IMG/VR virus record: IMGVR_UViG_3300022924_000023
Location: 1-41,515 of that record
Length of the DNA stretch: 41,515 nt
DNA from: a virus
Reading direction: 5' to 3' (one strand)
In this document: positions 39,870 through 41,515 of the stretch, one piece after another
Layout: the number at the start of each line of letters is the position of its first letter
Position numbering within the stretch: the stretch's first letter is position 1
Notes under the pieces: model-generated
Told to the model about the DNA's origin: nothing
The model's input: the letters and a program-made list of their open reading frames with translations, nothing else
The model's database searches: none
Position numbers and translations under genes: made by a program

Positions 39870-40765
39870 TGAATTACTATAACGAATTTAACCCAGAAAG
39901 CGCCGCGATGTTGCGGCAGATGATGGCCGATGGCCTTATACCAGAAGGATTTATAGATGAACGGTCAATTACAGAGGTTTCAGCAGATGACCTGCGGGGC
40001 TACACCCAGTGCCATTTCTTCGCCGGAATTGGTGGTTGGTCATTCGCCCTGCAGTATGCAGGCTGGCCAGAAAACAAACCCGCTTGGACTGGTTCCTGCC
40101 CATGTCAGCCTTTCAGTCCTGCCGGACGACAAAAAGGTAAAGCAGATGACCGCCATCTATGGCCAGTCTGGCAGAAACTCATTGCCGAGTGCAAACCTGC
40201 AGTCGTATTTGGAGAACAGGTTAAGGACGCAATTACCCACGGGTGGCTTGACGATGTTTATGAAGGGCTGGAAGCGGAAGGCTACGCCGTCGGGGCGGCT
40301 ATTTTACCAGCTTGCAGTGTTGGCCGGCCGCACAAGCGCGAAAGATTATTCTTTGTGGGCTACGCCGAACACCATGGATTACATGACACAGCGCAGCCAG
40401 GAAGCGAAAGACCGCCAATTCAGCACGACCCGCAAGGGCAGGACTGCGCCAGCGAATTTGCGGGAACAGGTCGACCCAGCGATGTGGCCGACGCCAACCT
40501 GTTCGGATATGAAGCCGGAATCCATAGCGACACAACGGGCGCGGAACGCCAGGATGATAGCTGCAGGCAAGACCAAGGGTTGCGGCAGTCCGGGATTATC
40601 GAGCCTGGTGACTGGGTTCTCTGTCCTGACGGGCGAAGCCGGCCTGTTAAACCCGGCATTCCCTTGCTGGTTGATGGGGTTCCCGACCGCCGCCCTCTCA
40701 TCCATGGTTTTGGCAATGCAATCGTATTGCAAGCCGCAGCGGCGTTCATCAAAGCGTCAATCTAA
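39869..40765 (+). CDS. DNA (cytosine-5) methyltransferase, 298 aa (GTG start)
   Basis: C5-methyltransferase motifs: I FAGIGGWSFAL (51-61), IV GSCPCQPFS with catalytic C79, VI in the phage-type form FGEQV (E116), VIII RPHKRERLFF (153-162), and X GFGNAIV near the C-terminus. The region between VIII and X is short, so the target recognition part is small. It would methylate phage DNA to avoid host restriction. The GTG overlaps the previous stop (TAGTG); an ATG fourteen codons in is possible. A second long frame (39957-40784) runs through most of the gene. Confidence 0.85.
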   Translation: MNYYNEFNPESAAMLRQMMADGLIPEGFIDERSITEVSADDLRGYTQCHFFAGIGGWSFALQYAGWPENKPAWTGSCPCQPFSPAGRQKGKADDRHLWPVWQKLIAECKPAVVFGEQVKDAITHGWLDDVYEGLEAEGYAVGAAILPACSVGRPHKRERLFFVGYAEHHGLHDTAQPGSERPPIQHDPQGQDCASEFAGTGRPSDVADANLFGYEAGIHSDTTGAERQDDSCRQDQGLRQSGIIEPGDWVLCPDGRSRPVKPGIPLLVDGVPDRRPLIHGFGNAIVLQAAAAFIKASI

Positions 40766-40784
40766 GGAAGAGGTGAAACCATGA
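39957..40784 (+). CDS. Overlapping second-frame protein in the methyltransferase gene, 275 aa
   Basis: This +1 frame is open for 276 codons. It starts at an ATG with AGAAGGA seven bases before it, and its TGA overlaps the ATG of the next gene. The product carries features I know from phage methyltransferase-region proteins: SLENRLR-like 'LQSYLENRLRTQ', 'KRKATPSGRLFYQLAVLAGR', 'SLWATPNTMDYM', 'MWPTPTCSD' and near the end LLNPAFPCWLMGFP. These TP-rich and LNP..WLMG.P elements are not random. Both frames therefore seem to be under selection. Its function is unknown; it may assist the methyltransferase. Confidence 0.65.
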   Translation: MNGQLQRFQQMTCGATPSAISSPELVVGHSPCSMQAGQKTNPLGLVPAHVSLSVLPDDKKVKQMTAIYGQSGRNSLPSANLQSYLENRLRTQLPTGGLTMFMKGWKRKATPSGRLFYQLAVLAGRTSAKDYSLWATPNTMDYMTQRSQEAKDRQFSTTRKGRTAPANLREQVDPAMWPTPTCSDMKPESIATQRARNARMIAAGKTKGCGSPGLSSLVTGFSVLTGEAGLLNPAFPCWLMGFPTAALSSMVLAMQSYCKPQRRSSKRQSKEEVKP

Positions 40785-40903
40785 CCCGCTGGGAAGAATT
40801 TAAACTGTTGGTTGGTACCGTGATGTTTTGCGTATTTGTTATATGGATGCTGGTACTTATGCCATCCTGCACCATGGAGGTCATCGAGCGATGGAACAAA
40901 TAA
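40781..40903 (+). CDS. Small membrane protein, 40 aa
   Basis: One hydrophobic segment (about 8-29, VGTVMFCVFVIWMLVLM) between MTRWEEFK and a charged tail. GAAGAGG lies seven bases before the ATG, and the stop of the overlapping frame shares the ATGA. It is a typical tiny early phage membrane protein with unknown role. Confidence 0.6.
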   Translation: MTRWEEFKLLVGTVMFCVFVIWMLVLMPSCTMEVIERWNK

Positions 40904-41515
40904 GCTGTCAAAAACAGGCCAATTTATACAGCTTCTTTGTCTTGACACTGTTTGCGGCCGAATACAAAGCCCTGTGCCTGGAGGCTGAACACTTTGAAAC
41001 CGAAGCCTGGGCGGCAGCTGAAATCCTGAAGCACGAGCAATTCCCCACGTTCCTGGTCGTCGACGCCTGCACCGGCACCGGTATCCTGTCTGAAGCGGCC
41101 AGGGCCGTCGGCCACGAAACCGTCGCCATCGATAAAATTGACTGGGGATATGATGATACCTGGGTCCAGGACTGGCTGAAACTGAATGCGTACCAGTTTC
41201 AGCTGGACATTGCCCATAAGCGCTTCAGCGTGTTTATGAACCCGCCCTTTACACTGGCTGAAGAATTTGTTGAGCAAGCTCTGGCCCTGGGCGCCGAGAA
41301 GGTCATCTGCTTCCAGCGCCTGCCCTGGTATGAAAGCGAAGACCGCCAGGCCTTCTGGGATAGGGTGCCATGCACCAAAATTTATGTCTGCGGCAACCGG
41401 GTCACCTGCTGGCGTAACGACATCAGCCCGGAAGAGCGCAAGGCCAGGTCCGGGTCATCGACGGCATACGCCTTTTACGTCTTTGAGCCAGGCACCAGCC
41501 AGAAACACCCAACCG
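40891..41515 (+). CDS. N6-adenine-type DNA methyltransferase, partial (3' end outside window)
   Basis: The frame is open for 208 residues and runs off the window. Motif I is VVDACTGTGIL (D58), and motif IV is MNPPF (117-120), the NPP[FY] signature of adenine (or exocyclic amine) methyltransferases. The end 'RSGSSTAYAFYVFEPG' resembles the closing strand of small phage N6 methyltransferases, so probably only a few residues are missing. GGAGG lies ten bases before the ATG, and the start overlaps the previous gene by 13 bases. With the C5 enzyme it forms a modification pair. Confidence 0.8.
   Translation, partial: MEQISCQKQANLYSFFVLTLFAAEYKALCLEAEHFETEAWAAAEILKHEQFPTFLVVDACTGTGILSEAARAVGHETVAIDKIDWGYDDTWVQDWLKLNAYQFQLDIAHKRFSVFMNPPFTLAEEFVEQALALGAEKVICFQRLPWYESEDRQAFWDRVPCTKIYVCGNRVTCWRNDISPEERKARSGSSTAYAFYVFEPGTSQKHPT

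Noticed and set aside
1-41515. tRNA genes, CRISPR arrays, insertion sequences
   Set aside because: Coding density leaves no gap above about 110 bases, and no cloverleaf, spaced repeats, transposase or terminal inverted repeats were recognised.

Overview
The window is almost entirely the genome, or a near-complete contig, of a tailed double-stranded DNA phage with a short-tail (podovirus) gene plan. The head genes look like those of the epsilon15/BPP-1 group: a podoviral head-tail connector portal, an epsilon15 gp7-type major capsid protein and a Bbp16-type cement protein. The tail and ejection genes have T7/P22-like logic: adaptor, nozzle, a T7 gp13-like acetyltransferase fold, a gp14-like protein, a transglycosylase and a giant internal protein. 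The host is a Gram-negative bacterium, because there is a nested inner/outer spanin pair. A GapR-like (DUF2312) domain and 'GHN' N-terminal motifs make an alphaproteobacterium the best guess, by inference only. I see no integrase, RNA polymerase, DNA polymerase, tRNA, CRISPR array or insertion sequence.

Layout. 1-4195: about thirteen small rightward genes, mostly unknown, including a PD-(D/E)XK-like protein (526-924), a winged-helix-like protein (1360-1599) and the GapR-like protein (2808-3461). 4170-11715: packaging and head (terS, terL, portal, scaffold, major capsid, cement protein). 11810-27775: tail adaptor and nozzle, ejection proteins, a 2390-residue 'polyvalent' protein, tail fibre and a receptor-binding protein. 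27778-30250: membrane proteins, GH108 endolysin, holin-like protein and spanins. 30183-33781: a leftward recombination cassette (DUF1064 nuclease-like, RecT-like annealing protein, DUF3799 RecE-like exonuclease, regulator-like protein). 33883-41515: rightward early block with an HTH regulator, a DUF1376 replication protein carrying an iteron-like origin, a possible helicase loader, many small proteins, an HNH protein, a C5 methyltransferase with a second long gene in another frame, and an N6-type methyltransferase cut by the window end. If the ends are joined, everything except the recombination cassette reads rightward from the regulatory region near 33.8 kb to the spanins.

How it may work together. 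The HTH protein at 33883 may control a family of 18-base operator-like sites (ACCGT-N8-ACGGT type) found at 1612, 3986, 33803 and 35424; two of these overlap a -10 box in the same way. Replication probably starts inside the DUF1376 gene and uses host polymerases, helped by RecE/RecT-type recombination. The methyltransferases may protect the DNA. The giant protein, with an ADP-ribosyltransferase-like and a zinc-peptidase-like domain, is probably ejected with the DNA and may act on the new host.

Most notable points: the dual-coded methyltransferase locus (39869-40784), the operator family, the putative origin at 34324-34622, and the giant polyvalent protein with its AT-rich ADP-ribosyltransferase-like insert. 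No gene-free stretch longer than about 110 bases exists in the window.
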